A stretch of 64,000 nucleotides of DNA from Pontixanthobacter luteolus (GTDB lineage Bacteria; Pseudomonadota; Alphaproteobacteria; Sphingomonadales; Sphingomonadaceae): positions 1,674,001 through 1,738,000 of the forward strand of contig NZ_WTYP01000001.1 of NCBI RefSeq assembly GCF_009828095.1. The letters are read 5' to 3'. The stretch's first letter is position 1. Each line of letters opens with the position of its first letter. The translations under genes were made by a program, and so were the position numbers. Below are positions 55,286 through 64,000 of this stretch, piece by piece. A model generated the notes under the pieces. The model saw only the letters and a list, made by a program, of their open reading frames with translations, was not told where the DNA came from and searched no databases.

Positions 55286-58258
55286 TTAGAACCGGGTGCG
55301 AATTCCAACCCGGTAGTTGCGACCAATCGCGTTGCCGATGAAGGGGTTATAGCCAAGAGGCAGTTGGGCCTCGGCAGGCTCTTCGTCGGTGAAGTTTTCG
55401 ACGGCGCCTTGCAGTTCCACTTCCATACCGCCGAGATCGAGCTGCAATGTCAGCGCGATATCATGCTGGGTGTACGAACCGCTCTGAACACCGAAATCGG
55501 TCGGTCCCTGCGAAGTGCTGAAGCACGGCGTACGGTTGATGCAGCGGTCATCGAACACGCCATCGATATGGCTGACGGAGTACCGTGCATTGACCATCCC
55601 GATATTCAGGTTGGCATACCCGTTGGCACGCCATTCCGGAACGGTGTTCGGATCGCGGAAGTAGTTCCCGAAGCCGACCGCATCGTAGGAAGGCTGAACC
55701 ACAACGCCCTGAACCTCGAAATCATCGAACTTGTATTCGAGGTTGTAGACAGCGTTACCGCCGAACGAGAACATGCCGTCCTCAAACACCGGAATGTCGA
55801 TGTTCAGGGAGAAATCGAGCCCTGAAATATCGACGTCGGGACCGTTTACGAAGTCAGTGCGAACGCGGCTGATATCGAGACCGGTCGTGGTGCCCTGGAC
55901 ACACGCGTTGTTGCTGAACGTGATCAGACCAACAAGCGGGCTGGAACAGTTGACCGGGTCGTTGCCGGATGTCTGCCCGTTTGCCACCAGGCTGGCGATT
56001 GCATCGCCCGGCGTGGTCGTAATCCGGTCTTCCAGATTGATCGTCCAGTAATCGACCGAGAAGGTCAGGTTTGCAGCGCCCAGCGGCACATCCAGAATGG
56101 CACCAATGTTATAGGTAAGTGCCGTTTCCGGCCCGAGGTCGGTCGGGTTGCCAAAGATATCGAGCGATTTGTAGTTACCGCCTGCCGCAGTGAAGCCCTG
56201 CAGTGCGGTAACCGAGTTCGGCGATACGTTGGACGCAAGCGGCCCGCGGAAGGTCGTACCGATCGAGCCGCGCAGTGTCAGCCAGTCGGTTGCCTCGAAG
56301 CGGATCGAACCCTTCGGATTGATCGTCGATCCAACCGGGCTGCCGTAATCTTCGTAACGGATCGCACCCGACAGTTCGAGACCCTCCATCAGCGGAGCGC
56401 TGACTTCGGCGAAGACCGCATAGACATCCTGCTCAAGCCGGTCAGGGCGCGAACCTCCAAGGAAGATGAACGAGCCAACGCCTTCGGTTGAAGTACCGAC
56501 GCAGCTCTGATCGCCTTCAATGAAGCAAGGATTGAAATCGAGGTTCGATTCCCGGCGGATCGGATCGGTCGAATATTTGTTCTTCCGATATTGTGCGCCG
56601 ACAGCGAAGGCCAGTGGCCCGCCGCCAAGTTCAATACCGGTCGGGCCGGAAAGAACCGCGTCGAAGACGAACTGGCTTTCTTTCTCGTCAGTGCCGTTCG
56701 GAACCTGAAGATAACGGACCAGTTCTGCCGAATTTTCCGCACCCGGGACGTAGAACGGATTGTCGAGGCCCAGTGTCGGGTTGTTCGGTCCGGCATTGGC
56801 GAACGGGTTGAAATACAGGCAGCCATTTGCGCCCGGCGTCGTGCCGGTGCAATTCTCGCCGCCAAGACCGTTAAGGGCATCCTGCAGGCGCGAGCCAACG
56901 ATGCCCGGCGCATATGCCGTGCGGTTGGACTGCCAGAAGGTGCCGTTGACGTCGAGAACGAGATTATCGCTGACATCGAATTCGAAACCGCCGCTCACGC
57001 GCCAGGCATCATTGACAGCAAGGCCGGTGCCCGAACCGCGATCAGGGTCCAGCGGATTGCCGAGGTAACCGAACGGACGGAAGAGTACGTTGGTTACTGC
57101 CACGATCGGATTGGTCGCGGACGATTGCGGCAACCCGACTTGAGTCAGGAATGCCGGAAGACCGGGGTTGGTCGGCGAGGTAGTGAAAGCCGACTGGAAA
57201 CCGGAGCCTTTGGGGCCCTGCGTTGGCGGGAAGGCTGGCGAATAGTTGATCGATTCAAGTTCGCTCCGCGACCACAGCGCATCGACATGGAAGCGAGTGG
57301 TATCGCTCAGATCGGCCGACAATTCACCGAACACCTGATAGCGGTCTTCTTCCTCGACGAGGTTATCGTAAGGTACATAGGTGAAGCGGCAAAGCGCGCC
57401 GTCCTGAAACCCGCCGAGATCATTACAACCCTGGTCAGGCCTGACCTGGGTGTTGAGACCGCCGGTACCAGTATCGAAATACGTTACCGCGACCAGACCC
57501 GGTGTCGAAAGCGCCGAATAGGCAGAAGGATTGGTCGCATAACCGACATTGATATAGTCGCGTGCGGTTGTCGGCAGCTCCGAACGGTGCTGCCAGCCGG
57601 CACCGACCACAAGGTTGGCGTCGCCGAATTCAAATCCCGCGAGACCGCTCAGGCTGTAATTGCCATCCGACCCATCGACGAAACCATAGTCGCCCTGCAA
57701 TTCCACACCGGTGAAATTGCTGCGCGTAATGAAGTTGGTGACCCCTGCGATCGCATCGGAACCATATGTAGAACCTGCGCCATCCTTGAGTATTTCAACC
57801 CGCTCGAGGGCAAACAGCGGGATGAGCTGCGTATCGACGAAACCTGAACCAGGCGACTGGATGGTCCGCTTTCCGTTAAGCAGCACGAGAGTACGGGTCG
57901 CACCAAGGCCGCGAAGGTTGATCGAGCCTACGCCCTGAAAGCCCTGCGCATCGGTGGAGAATTGGTTGGAATCGCCAAGCACCGCACCAACCGATGGGAG
58001 GTCCTTGATGAATTCGAGCGGGCTGTCGACACCTTGCTTGCGAAGGTCGTCTGCTGTGAACACGTCAACCGGCAGGGCGGCATCTTCCGGGGTGCCGCGG
58101 ATCAGCGAGCCGGTAACGACAATCGAAACCTTTTCGTCATCTGCCTGCGAAGCGCCGGCTTGCTCAGCCTCTGCCTGTGCGAATGCTGCACATGGAACGG
58201 ACGCCAGACTTACGGCGATGGTACCCTTTGCAATTGTATTGAGAAACTTGGCCTTCAT
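55286..58258 (-). CDS. Large TonB-dependent receptor (sphingomonad type)
   Basis: This 990-residue outer-membrane receptor has a signal peptide (1-28, ending CAAFAQ) and the VSIVVTGSLIRG TonB-box region. The plug follows (PVDVFTADDLRKQGVDSPLEFI, INLRGLGATRTLVLLNGKRT, RVEILKDGAGSTYGSDAIAGV) and a very long barrel ends in YRVGIRTRF with the terminal Phe needed for assembly. This class imports large or scarce organic molecules, often peptides or glycans, rather than only iron complexes. The ATG at 58258 after GGGGAGAG is preferred over one 21 bases upstream. It is the first transport gene of the oxoprolinase block. Confidence 0.93.
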   Translation of the reverse strand: MKAKFLNTIAKGTIAVSLASVPCAAFAQAEAEQAGASQADDEKVSIVVTGSLIRGTPEDAALPVDVFTADDLRKQGVDSPLEFIKDLPSVGAVLGDSNQFSTDAQGFQGVGSINLRGLGATRTLVLLNGKRTIQSPGSGFVDTQLIPLFALERVEILKDGAGSTYGSDAIAGVTNFITRSNFTGVELQGDYGFVDGSDGNYSLSGLAGFEFGDANLVVGAGWQHRSELPTTARDYINVGYATNPSAYSALSTPGLVAVTYFDTGTGGLNTQVRPDQGCNDLGGFQDGALCRFTYVPYDNLVEEEDRYQVFGELSADLSDTTRFHVDALWSRSELESINYSPAFPPTQGPKGSGFQSAFTTSPTNPGLPAFLTQVGLPQSSATNPIVAVTNVLFRPFGYLGNPLDPDRGSGTGLAVNDAWRVSGGFEFDVSDNLVLDVNGTFWQSNRTAYAPGIVGSRLQDALNGLGGENCTGTTPGANGCLYFNPFANAGPNNPTLGLDNPFYVPGAENSAELVRYLQVPNGTDEKESQFVFDAVLSGPTGIELGGGPLAFAVGAQYRKNKYSTDPIRRESNLDFNPCFIEGDQSCVGTSTEGVGSFIFLGGSRPDRLEQDVYAVFAEVSAPLMEGLELSGAIRYEDYGSPVGSTINPKGSIRFEATDWLTLRGSIGTTFRGPLASNVSPNSVTALQGFTAAGGNYKSLDIFGNPTDLGPETALTYNIGAILDVPLGAANLTFSVDYWTINLEDRITTTPGDAIASLVANGQTSGNDPVNCSSPLVGLITFSNNACVQGTTTGLDISRVRTDFVNGPDVDISGLDFSLNIDIPVFEDGMFSFGGNAVYNLEYKFDDFEVQGVVVQPSYDAVGFGNYFRDPNTVPEWRANGYANLNIGMVNARYSVSHIDGVFDDRCINRTPCFSTSQGPTDFGVQSGSYTQHDIALTLQLDLGGMEVELQGAVENFTDEEPAEAQLPLGYNPFIGNAIGRNYRVGIRTRF

Positions 58259-58407
58259 GATCTCTCCCCGATCGTGCACGTTGCAACTTGCCGAGGAGTT
58301 TGATCATTTGGGTAGCCGGCGATTTTTCACCTGACCCACCCTATCGAATTGAAGCGCCCTCTCCCGGCGAGGCCATACTGAACCTACAAATATGATAATT
58401 CAACCCC

Positions 58408-58428
58408 TGCATATGTGCTCTTTATGCA
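58408..58428. promoter_or_regulatory. Inverted repeat TGCATA-N9-TATGCA, possible regulator operator
   Basis: TGCATA (58408-58413) and TATGCA (58423-58428) form a perfect six-base inverted repeat with nine bases between, within the 184-base gap between the TetR-like gene and the TonB receptor start. The spacing and symmetry suit a TetR-type dimer. It also lies next to the regulator's own stop codon, so it could be part of a structured message end instead. Confidence 0.35.
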
Positions 58429-58442
58429 CCAAAAAGCCATAC

Positions 58443-59618
58443 TTATTCTACTACACCGTACAAGATCAAACGCAGGCAATTGGCGATGCTGTCGCGGGTT
58501 GAATTATAGTTGTGGAAGCGGGCAAGATCGTAAGTCGCATTGGCACCAATCGAAATGAATTGCGCAGCTATGTTCGGATCGACGGGGTTCACTCCGCCAT
58601 TTGCAGCAGCGCGTGACAATTCGCTCGCATACCAGCGCGTCACCGGCTTCGATCGTTCGATTGTAGCCATCCGGATCGCGCGCGGAAGGCCGGGCAGCGC
58701 CGACGCGCGCAGCAAAGGTTCCTTCTGTTCCAGCTGAACGCGAATGATGGAGGCCAGCACAGTGGCGATCGAGTCTACCGGATTTCCGGCCATTTCGGCG
58801 GCCTTGCGCTGAAATTCGCCCATCCGGTTGTAGCTTTCTTCAAAGCACTGTTCGACCAGGCTCTCCTTGATCCGGTTGTGGTGGTAGAAACTTCCCTTCG
58901 TGACCCCGAGCTCCGCGGCAATCGCATCAATCGACGTGCCCCGATAACCCTTGCGGCAAATCAGTTGAGTGGCAGTCCGCAGGAATGCTGCATTGTCGAT
59001 TGCCTTCCCGGTTCCGGCATCAGTTTCGTCGAGCACCTTCCAGTTCGGCCTGACAGTGCGCGGCAAAATACCCCCGCAAGTAAGTGCCGTCAGCTGGTCA
59101 CGAACATACCCGAATTCCCAATCGCGGAAATCATCGATCCATGCGGGCAGCCAGAAGAGGTTCTCCAGCAGCAATTGAGCGGCCGCCAGCGGCACCGTTT
59201 CATCCGCCGGATTGACGCGGTCATTCAGCAACTTCCGGGTTCGTTCCAGCGCTTCCTTGTAGCGCGCCCCCACCCGGCTGCGCCGCGACCGGTGCAGCGT
59301 GCGAACTTCGCCCAGCTGGCTGCGGCGGTTGGCCTTGCCTTCTAAATACAGCGCGTAATTTTGGAGTTCGATATCGAAAATGGTCGCAACAGCGCCGGAC
59401 AAGCTTTCCTGCTCCTCCGCAGCAGCGAGACTTTCCTCGAGCTCTTCAAGCCGGCGATGATAGAGAGCCTCCGCCAGATCTTCTCGGTTTCGGAAATAAT
59501 ACCGCACGCTTGTCGGTTTCAATCCGACCTTGTTTGCGATCTCCGCCAGATCGAGATCGGCAACGCTCCCAAGCGCCAACGACTCCGATGCTGCGTCCAG
59601 GATTTGATCGCGTCTCAT
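58443..59618 (-). CDS. Tandem TetR-type transcriptional regulator
   Basis: This 391-residue protein carries two separate TetR DNA-binding domains. The first is at about 3-55 (DQILDAASESLALGSVAD, then VGLKPTSVRYYFRNREDL). The second is at about 210-255 (AAFLRTATQLICRKGYRGTS, then LGVTKGSFYHH). Helical ligand-binding regions follow each. Standard TetR proteins are about 200 residues with one domain, so this is a double-length form. The ATG at 59618 is preferred over a TTG nine bases earlier. It is the gene upstream of the TonB receptor in the same direction, so control of that block is likely but not shown. Confidence 0.88.
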   Translation of the reverse strand: MRRDQILDAASESLALGSVADLDLAEIANKVGLKPTSVRYYFRNREDLAEALYHRRLEELEESLAAAEEQESLSGAVATIFDIELQNYALYLEGKANRRSQLGEVRTLHRSRRSRVGARYKEALERTRKLLNDRVNPADETVPLAAAQLLLENLFWLPAWIDDFRDWEFGYVRDQLTALTCGGILPRTVRPNWKVLDETDAGTGKAIDNAAFLRTATQLICRKGYRGTSIDAIAAELGVTKGSFYHHNRIKESLVEQCFEESYNRMGEFQRKAAEMAGNPVDSIATVLASIIRVQLEQKEPLLRASALPGLPRAIRMATIERSKPVTRWYASELSRAAANGGVNPVDPNIAAQFISIGANATYDLARFHNYNSTRDSIANCLRLILYGVVE

Positions 59619-59821
59619 GCGCCGCAATTAGCCCAAGGTCGCGTCAGAGCCAAGCTGGCAGCAATCCGAACTTCAGTATCACGGCTTTCGGCCGAGCATC
59701 GCCGATGCCTTCGCTGCTTGCAGAAAAACCGGCCATGCGAACGTATCTGTTTGCCAGATATGCTCGCTGGCCGGCTTTACTCATGCGCGCCCCCCGTTTT
59801 GAGGCGGCGCCAACAACGGTG

Positions 59822-60409
59822 CTATTTCTCGCCGGGGTATTCGATCCGCGGACCGATCCTTTCGATTACGTCCTGCGCGTTGAAAGCCCGCATTGTGCTG
59901 TTGGGGGTTTCGCCTTTGCCCAGCCGGATTTCAGCGGTGGCCTCGAAACGTTCGACCTCCCGGATATCGACGTGTTCGGTCCAGAATGAATGACCGTAAT
60001 AGGGGTACCACGCCCGCCAGCCGCTCGGCCCGTAATACCGCCAATATGGCTGCCAATCACCGTAGTAGCGACCGTACCACGGGTCATAAAGCGGATCGCG
60101 GCGGATCTGCCGTTCGACCTCGCGTTCAAGCACTCGGTCTTCAATCGCAAACCAGTCATACCCTTGCTGGGCCGTTAGCTCCGCTGCCCGGAAAAGCAGA
60201 TAGCTTTCGACCTGCTCGCGGGAAGTGAGCCTGTTCCCGGCAAAGGACACGCGGTAGCGCTGATCCGAAAGACGTTCGTCCGAATAGCCACCGGCCACTT
60301 CGTTTGCGGATGACAGCGGCTGATAGGGGGTGCTGCGATAGGTGCAGCCTGCACTGGCGAGCATTGCTGTCGCTGCAGCGGCCAGGGCAATCTTCGGGTA
60401 AAGGCGCAT
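59822..60409 (-). CDS. CC0125/CC1285-type lipoprotein
   Basis: The 195-residue product has a lipobox LASAGC giving a lipidated Cys22 and a mature domain that begins TYRSTPYQPL. It contains NEVAGGYSDERLSDQRYRVS and FAGNRLTSREQVESYLLFRA, the signature of small alphaproteobacterial envelope lipoproteins of this name. A stretch of about 45 residues near the middle is very rich in Trp and Tyr (YDPWYGRYYGDWQPYWRYYG). The function is unknown. It is separated from the beta-oxidation gene by 162 bases. Confidence 0.85.
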   Translation of the reverse strand: MRLYPKIALAAAATAMLASAGCTYRSTPYQPLSSANEVAGGYSDERLSDQRYRVSFAGNRLTSREQVESYLLFRAAELTAQQGYDWFAIEDRVLEREVERQIRRDPLYDPWYGRYYGDWQPYWRYYGPSGWRAWYPYYGHSFWTEHVDIREVERFEATAEIRLGKGETPNSTMRAFNAQDVIERIGPRIEYPGEK

Positions 60410-60529
60410 ACTTCAAGTCTCCAGTAGCCGGCCGGCGACGTTTTGCCGGTCCGCTGCATTCCAACTTGGTCAGGCACCTGATCCTATACGTAAATCCCCG
60501 GGACTGTTCACAATCACGCGACTGGCAGG

Positions 60530-60564
60530 TCGGCGCCGCTTGCTGAAAAGCGCAGCGGCGCCGA
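60530..60564 (-). terminator. Stem-loop after the beta-oxidation gene
   Basis: TCGGCGCCGCT (60530-60540) pairs exactly with AGCGGCGCCGA (60554-60564), an eleven-base GC-rich stem with a 13-base loop, eight bases after the stop of the fused beta-oxidation gene. It lacks a U-run in the direction of transcription, so termination may need Rho. The strength of the stem still suggests a message end. Confidence 0.55.
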
Positions 60565-60571
60565 TGTCTGC

Positions 60572-62608
60572 TCAGTTGAAGGTTTCGCCCTTCTCGGCCT
60601 TGTTGCGCAGATAGTCGCTGACTTCGAGACCGTGCTTTTCCAGCCCTTCGACAACCGTGCTGAGGCCAATGGTGTCTGCCCAGAACATTGGCCCACCGGT
60701 GAACAGCGGCCAGCCATAACCGTTGATCCAGACCACATCGATATCGCTCGCGCGCTGGGCCATTCCTTCGTCCAGGATCTTCGCGCCTTCATTGACCATC
60801 GGGTAGAGCAGGCGCTCCTTGATTTCTCCCTTCGAAATGTCGCGCTGTTCGCTGCCTTCCCTCGCGGCGAAATCAGCAATGATCTGCTTCACTTCATCGG
60901 ATGGCGTGCGCTGGCGGGCCTCGTCGTAATCATAGAAGCCCTTGCCCGCTTTTTGCCCGAAACGGCCGACTGCGCACAGGGCCTCGCGAATTGTGGTGAC
61001 CTTGGTAGGATCGCGGTGCCAGCCAATATCGATCCCCGCCAGATCGCCCATCTGGAACGGCCCCATCGGGAAACCGAATTCCAGCAGAACATCATCTACG
61101 TCCCAGTAATTTGCGCCTTCCATGATCAACTGGTTGGCCTGCTCCTGCCGCTTCGACAGCATGCGGTTGCCGATAAATCCGGGGCAGACGCCGGACACAA
61201 CGGCGACCTTGCCGATCTTCTTCGACAGTTTCATCGCCGTGGCCAGCACATCGCCGCGGGTCTTTGCACCGCGAACCACTTCGAGCAGCTTCATGATGTT
61301 CGCGGGCGAGAAGAAGTGCAGCCCGATCACGTATCCCGGCCGCTTGGTCGCAGTCGCGATTTCATCGATGTCGAGATAGCTGGTGTTGGATGCCAGGATC
61401 GCGCCCTGCTTCACTGTTTCATCCAGCTTGGCAAAAACCTCTTTCTTCACATCCATATTTTCGAACACTGCCTCGATCACGAGGTCGCAATCGGCGAGGT
61501 CATCATATTCGAGGGTCGGCGTAAGCAGCCCCATCGCCTGTTCGACCTGTTCACCGGTCATGCGCCCGCGCTTGGCCGTGTTTTCGTAATTCTTGCGCAT
61601 CACGCTGGTGCCGCGGTCGAGCGCATCCTGCTTCATTTCCAGGATCGTCACTGCGATGCCTGCGGACAGGAAATTCATCGCGATCCCGCCGCCCATGGTA
61701 CCGGCGCCAATGATGCCGACTTTCTTGATCGGCAGGATCTCGGTGTCTGCCGGAACATCGTCAATCTTGTTGGCGGCACGTTCTGCGAAGAAATAATGCC
61801 GCATGGCCGCGCTTTGCGTGCCGGACATCAGCTTCATGAACAGTTCGCGTTCCTTCTTGACGCCTTCGGCATAGGGCATTTCGCCCGCCGCCTTGACCGC
61901 TTCGATTGCGGCATTGGGGGCATCGAAACCGCGCATCTTGCGGCCCTGCCTGGTGCGGAATTCGTCGAACAGGTCAGGGTTCTTGACCCCGTCCTGATTG
62001 GCGGTGCCTTCAGAAGAACGCGGCACGTCCTGGCCGATTTTCGAACGCGCGAAGGCGATCGCGTCTGCTTCCAGACTGTCTTCGCCGACCAGTGCGTCGA
62101 TCAGCCCGATGGACTGCGCTTTCTTCGCTGCGATCGGATTGCCGATTGCCACCATGGGCAAGGCGGCCTCTGCCCCGACAAGGCGCGGCAGGCGCTGCGT
62201 TCCGGCCGCGCCGGGGATCAGGCCGAGTTTGACTTCGGGCAGGCCGATTTTCGCGCTGGGCACGGCGACCCGGTAATGGCAGGCCAGCGCAACTTCGCAG
62301 CCGCCTCCTAGCGCAGTACCGTGGATCGCGGCGACGACCGGTTTGTCACTGGCTTCCATCGCATCCAGTGTTTCCGGCAGGTTCGGGCCCTGCGGCGGCT
62401 TGCCGAATTCGGTAATGTCGGCGCCCGCGAAGAAAGTCCGCCCGTCACAGCGGATCACCACCGCCTTGACCCGGTCATCGCCCAGCGCGCCTTCAATTGC
62501 GTCTTTCAAGCCCTGACGGACAGCCTGGCCAAGCGCGTTGACCGGCGGATTGTCAGAGATCACGACAAGCACGTCGTCATGCAGTTCGGTGCGGATTGGT
62601 GAAGTCAT
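60572..62608 (-). CDS. fadJ: Fused enoyl-CoA hydratase / 3-hydroxyacyl-CoA dehydrogenase
   Basis: This 678-residue enzyme performs two consecutive beta-oxidation steps. The hydratase/isomerase domain (1-about 190) has [11 protein letters not shown] and the oxyanion segment [19 protein letters not shown]. The NAD-binding dehydrogenase domain starts near 295 with [20 protein letters not shown]. The catalytic His is in [17 protein letters not shown], followed by [14 protein letters not shown]. Two C-terminal dehydrogenase lobes follow (the second with [18 protein letters not shown]). AAGGAGCG precedes the ATG. No thiolase or acyl-CoA dehydrogenase gene is adjacent. It lies 13 bases after the serine hydrolase gene. 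Confidence 0.94.
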   Translation of the reverse strand: MTSPIRTELHDDVLVVISDNPPVNALGQAVRQGLKDAIEGALGDDRVKAVVIRCDGRTFFAGADITEFGKPPQGPNLPETLDAMEASDKPVVAAIHGTALGGGCEVALACHYRVAVPSAKIGLPEVKLGLIPGAAGTQRLPRLVGAEAALPMVAIGNPIAAKKAQSIGLIDALVGEDSLEADAIAFARSKIGQDVPRSSEGTANQDGVKNPDLFDEFRTRQGRKMRGFDAPNAAIEAVKAAGEMPYAEGVKKERELFMKLMSGTQSAAMRHYFFAERAANKIDDVPADTEILPIKKVGIIGAGTMGGGIAMNFLSAGIAVTILEMKQDALDRGTSVMRKNYENTAKRGRMTGEQVEQAMGLLTPTLEYDDLADCDLVIEAVFENMDVKKEVFAKLDETVKQGAILASNTSYLDIDEIATATKRPGYVIGLHFFSPANIMKLLEVVRGAKTRGDVLATAMKLSKKIGKVAVVSGVCPGFIGNRMLSKRQEQANQLIMEGANYWDVDDVLLEFGFPMGPFQMGDLAGIDIGWHRDPTKVTTIREALCAVGRFGQKAGKGFYDYDEARQRTPSDEVKQIIADFAAREGSEQRDISKGEIKERLLYPMVNEGAKILDEGMAQRASDIDVVWINGYGWPLFTGGPMFWADTIGLSTVVEGLEKHGLEVSDYLRNKAEKGETFN

Positions 62609-62621
62609 TGGTTGCGCTCCT

Positions 62622-63857
62622 TCAGGCGTATGTTTCGGTAAGGGCGGAATAGATCAGCGTTTTGATCTGGCGCCGTATCGGATAGATCGAAGACGGATAA
62701 ACCTGCGTCATGAAGACCATTGTGATCTGTTCCACAGGATCGACAAAGAAAGCGGTCGAATAGGCACCGCCCCAGTAAAATTCGCCCATGCTGGACGGCA
62801 TCAGCGCCTTTGCCGGGTCGATCACCATCGCAAAGCCAAGGCCAAAACCGGTGCCGGCATTGTTGGCTTCGGAAAACAGGCTGCTGGACATCTGTGTGAG
62901 GTCGGCATTGCCGGGCAGGTGATTGGTCCGCATCAGCCGCAAGGTCTTGGGGCTGATGATCCGGGCCCCGTCCAGCTCGCCGCCGTTCAGCAGCATGGTT
63001 GCGAAACGGTGGTAATCCGCAATGGAGCCAACCAGCCCGCCTCCGCCGCTGTCGAAACTGCCCTCGTGGTTCAGCTTGCTGCTCGCGCCGGTGTCGATCA
63101 TGCGCGGTTCCGCGCCGGGGCGATAGGCGTAGGCATCGACCAGCCGCTCCTTCCCATCATTGCGTGCGCCGAACGCCGTGTCTTTCATGCCGAGCGGGCC
63201 GAAAATGTGCTTTTCGAAATACTCACCCAGCCGCATTCCGGAAATCCGCTCTACCGCGATGCCCAGCACATCGGTCGAAACCGAGTAATTCCACCCTTCA
63301 CCGGGCGAGAATTCGAGCGGCAGCTGCGACAGCTTGGAAACATACTCGTCTGACGAAAGGTGATGCCGCGCAAAGTCGAAATCATGCTCGCGATAGGCGG
63401 CATCGATGTTGTTCCGGTTCTGCAAACCATAGGTGAAACCCGACATGTGCGTCATCAGGTCGACAAACCGCATCTGTGCAGCGGGTTTGCCGGGGGCGAA
63501 TGGCACCGCGCCGCCCCCGCCGCCATATACTGCCAGGTCCGCAAATTCGGGAAACACCCGGCTGACCGGATCTTCCAGCGCGATCTTGCACTGTTCGACA
63601 AGCTGCATGAACGCAATGGAAGTGACTGGTTTCGTCATGGAAGCGATGCGGAACAGCGCATCGTCTTTCAGGTCGCGCCCGTCATCGCCCATCTTGCCGA
63701 GCCGGGTGTAATGAACGGGCTCTCCGTTTCTCGCGACGACCAGCTGCGCATTGGGCAACCGGCCATTATCGATATAGGTTTTCGCCAGAAATCGAGGAAT
63801 CCGGTCCAGCCTTTCGGCGTCGAAACCCTGATCCTGTGCTTTCGCCAGATCGAACAT
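62622..63857 (-). CDS. Class C beta-lactamase-like serine hydrolase
   Basis: The 411-residue protein has the penicillin-binding/class C fold. The catalytic SxxK motif is at 73-76 in [12 protein letters not shown]. The Tyr motif is in [13 protein letters not shown], where the usual third residue Asn is replaced. The third motif is in [16 protein letters not shown]. No signal peptide is present, unlike true beta-lactamases, so it is more likely an intracellular esterase or amidase of the EstB type. The ATG at 63857 after GGGGAGAG is preferred over one 42 bases upstream. It precedes the beta-oxidation gene with a 13-base gap, suggesting a common transcript. Confidence 0.88.
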   Translation of the reverse strand: MFDLAKAQDQGFDAERLDRIPRFLAKTYIDNGRLPNAQLVVARNGEPVHYTRLGKMGDDGRDLKDDALFRIASMTKPVTSIAFMQLVEQCKIALEDPVSRVFPEFADLAVYGGGGGAVPFAPGKPAAQMRFVDLMTHMSGFTYGLQNRNNIDAAYREHDFDFARHHLSSDEYVSKLSQLPLEFSPGEGWNYSVSTDVLGIAVERISGMRLGEYFEKHIFGPLGMKDTAFGARNDGKERLVDAYAYRPGAEPRMIDTGASSKLNHEGSFDSGGGGLVGSIADYHRFATMLLNGGELDGARIISPKTLRLMRTNHLPGNADLTQMSSSLFSEANNAGTGFGLGFAMVIDPAKALMPSSMGEFYWGGAYSTAFFVDPVEQITMVFMTQVYPSSIYPIRRQIKTLIYSALTETYA

Positions 63858-64000
63858 GCGAATGTCTCTCCCCAATTCCTCTTCTTCAACATACCCCATT
63901 AACGAATTGATTGGGCGGCGCTACGTTTTTGCCTGTTTTTCCGCCGCGCCGCGTGCCATCGTCGGGAATACTATGTTTGCATACAATACCGGGCCGATGC
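63858..64000. other. End of window, no gene seen
   Basis: These last 143 bases hold the upstream region of the serine hydrolase gene. A short TATG-TTTG-CATA symmetry lies at the right edge near 63972-63983. No coding frame with a start is recognisable before the edge, so a neighbouring gene must begin beyond it. Confidence 0.4.

Noticed and set aside
56591-57847. Frame of about 420 codons antisense to the large TonB receptor
   Set aside because: Repetitive Arg/Ile-rich translation without motifs; the receptor on the other strand is intact.
60632-62311. Long frame antisense to the fused beta-oxidation gene
   Set aside because: Composition is that of a shadow frame, and the opposite strand has complete, well-supported motifs.
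1-64000. CRISPR arrays, insertion sequences, prophage or integrative elements
   Set aside because: No repeat-spacer pattern, transposase, integrase or tRNA-adjacent duplication was seen; base composition looks uniform along the window.

Overview
The window is GC-rich, densely coded chromosomal DNA from an alphaproteobacterium. The best guess is Sphingomonadales, close to Erythrobacter/Altererythrobacter. Supporting signs are the compact Entner-Doudoroff cluster zwf-edd-glk-eda, the paired YdcH-like (DUF465) proteins beside a DUF1465/RcdA-like protein, a CC0125/CC1285-type lipoprotein, several TonB-dependent receptors and an alphaproteobacterial-type che cluster. This assignment comes from gene content only. 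No rRNA, tRNA, CRISPR array, insertion sequence, phage gene or replication origin was recognised. No gap between genes exceeds about 225 bases.

Layout. 1-1976: a truncated exported repeat-rich protein and a transglutaminase-like protein. 2116-9737: a tightly overlapping glucose catabolism operon (zwf, edd, glk, eda) that ends in a very divergent PEP-carboxylase-like protein. 9837-15799: cell-envelope and translation genes: an L,D-transpeptidase, then on the minus strand ptsP, rodZ, cpoB and tilS; tilS seems to lack an ordinary start codon. 15880-17113: two small YdcH-like proteins and the DUF1465/RcdA-like protein. 17123-33870: mostly single metabolic and transport genes: glpK, an MBL-fold hydrolase, nadA, a DUF2254 membrane protein, a DMT exporter, an Old Yellow Enzyme, a CitE-like protein, lipB with a small lipoprotein, a methyltransferase, an MFS carrier, an ArsC-family protein, a Fur-type controlled siderophore receptor, an orphan [2Fe-2S] oxidoreductase subunit and a MATE exporter.

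33962-42584: a seven-gene signalling operon, cheA-cheW-cheY-cheB-cheR followed by a membrane GGDEF-EAL protein and a methyl-accepting receptor. Most junctions overlap by a few bases. The operon ends in a long hairpin, and CtrA-like motifs lie in several of its gaps. 42713-45925: a very large exported beta-propeller/amidohydrolase fusion.

45937-59618: the most system-like accessory block. Eight minus-strand genes encode a tandem-TetR regulator, a large TonB receptor, an MFS carrier, an exported carboxylesterase, a fused ATP-dependent 5-oxoprolinase (HyuA-HyuB type), the DUF969 and DUF979 membrane proteins and a DUF2891 protein. Together they read as an outer-membrane-to-cytoplasm route for a pyroglutamate-containing or related lactam compound. 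The membrane and hydrolase half has known associations; its coupling to a TonB receptor and an exported esterase is inference. 59822-63857: a lipoprotein, a fused beta-oxidation enzyme and a class C beta-lactamase-like hydrolase.

Start codons were chosen by eye from ribosome-binding sites and family alignment. Protein family calls rest on motif recognition only; no database search was run.
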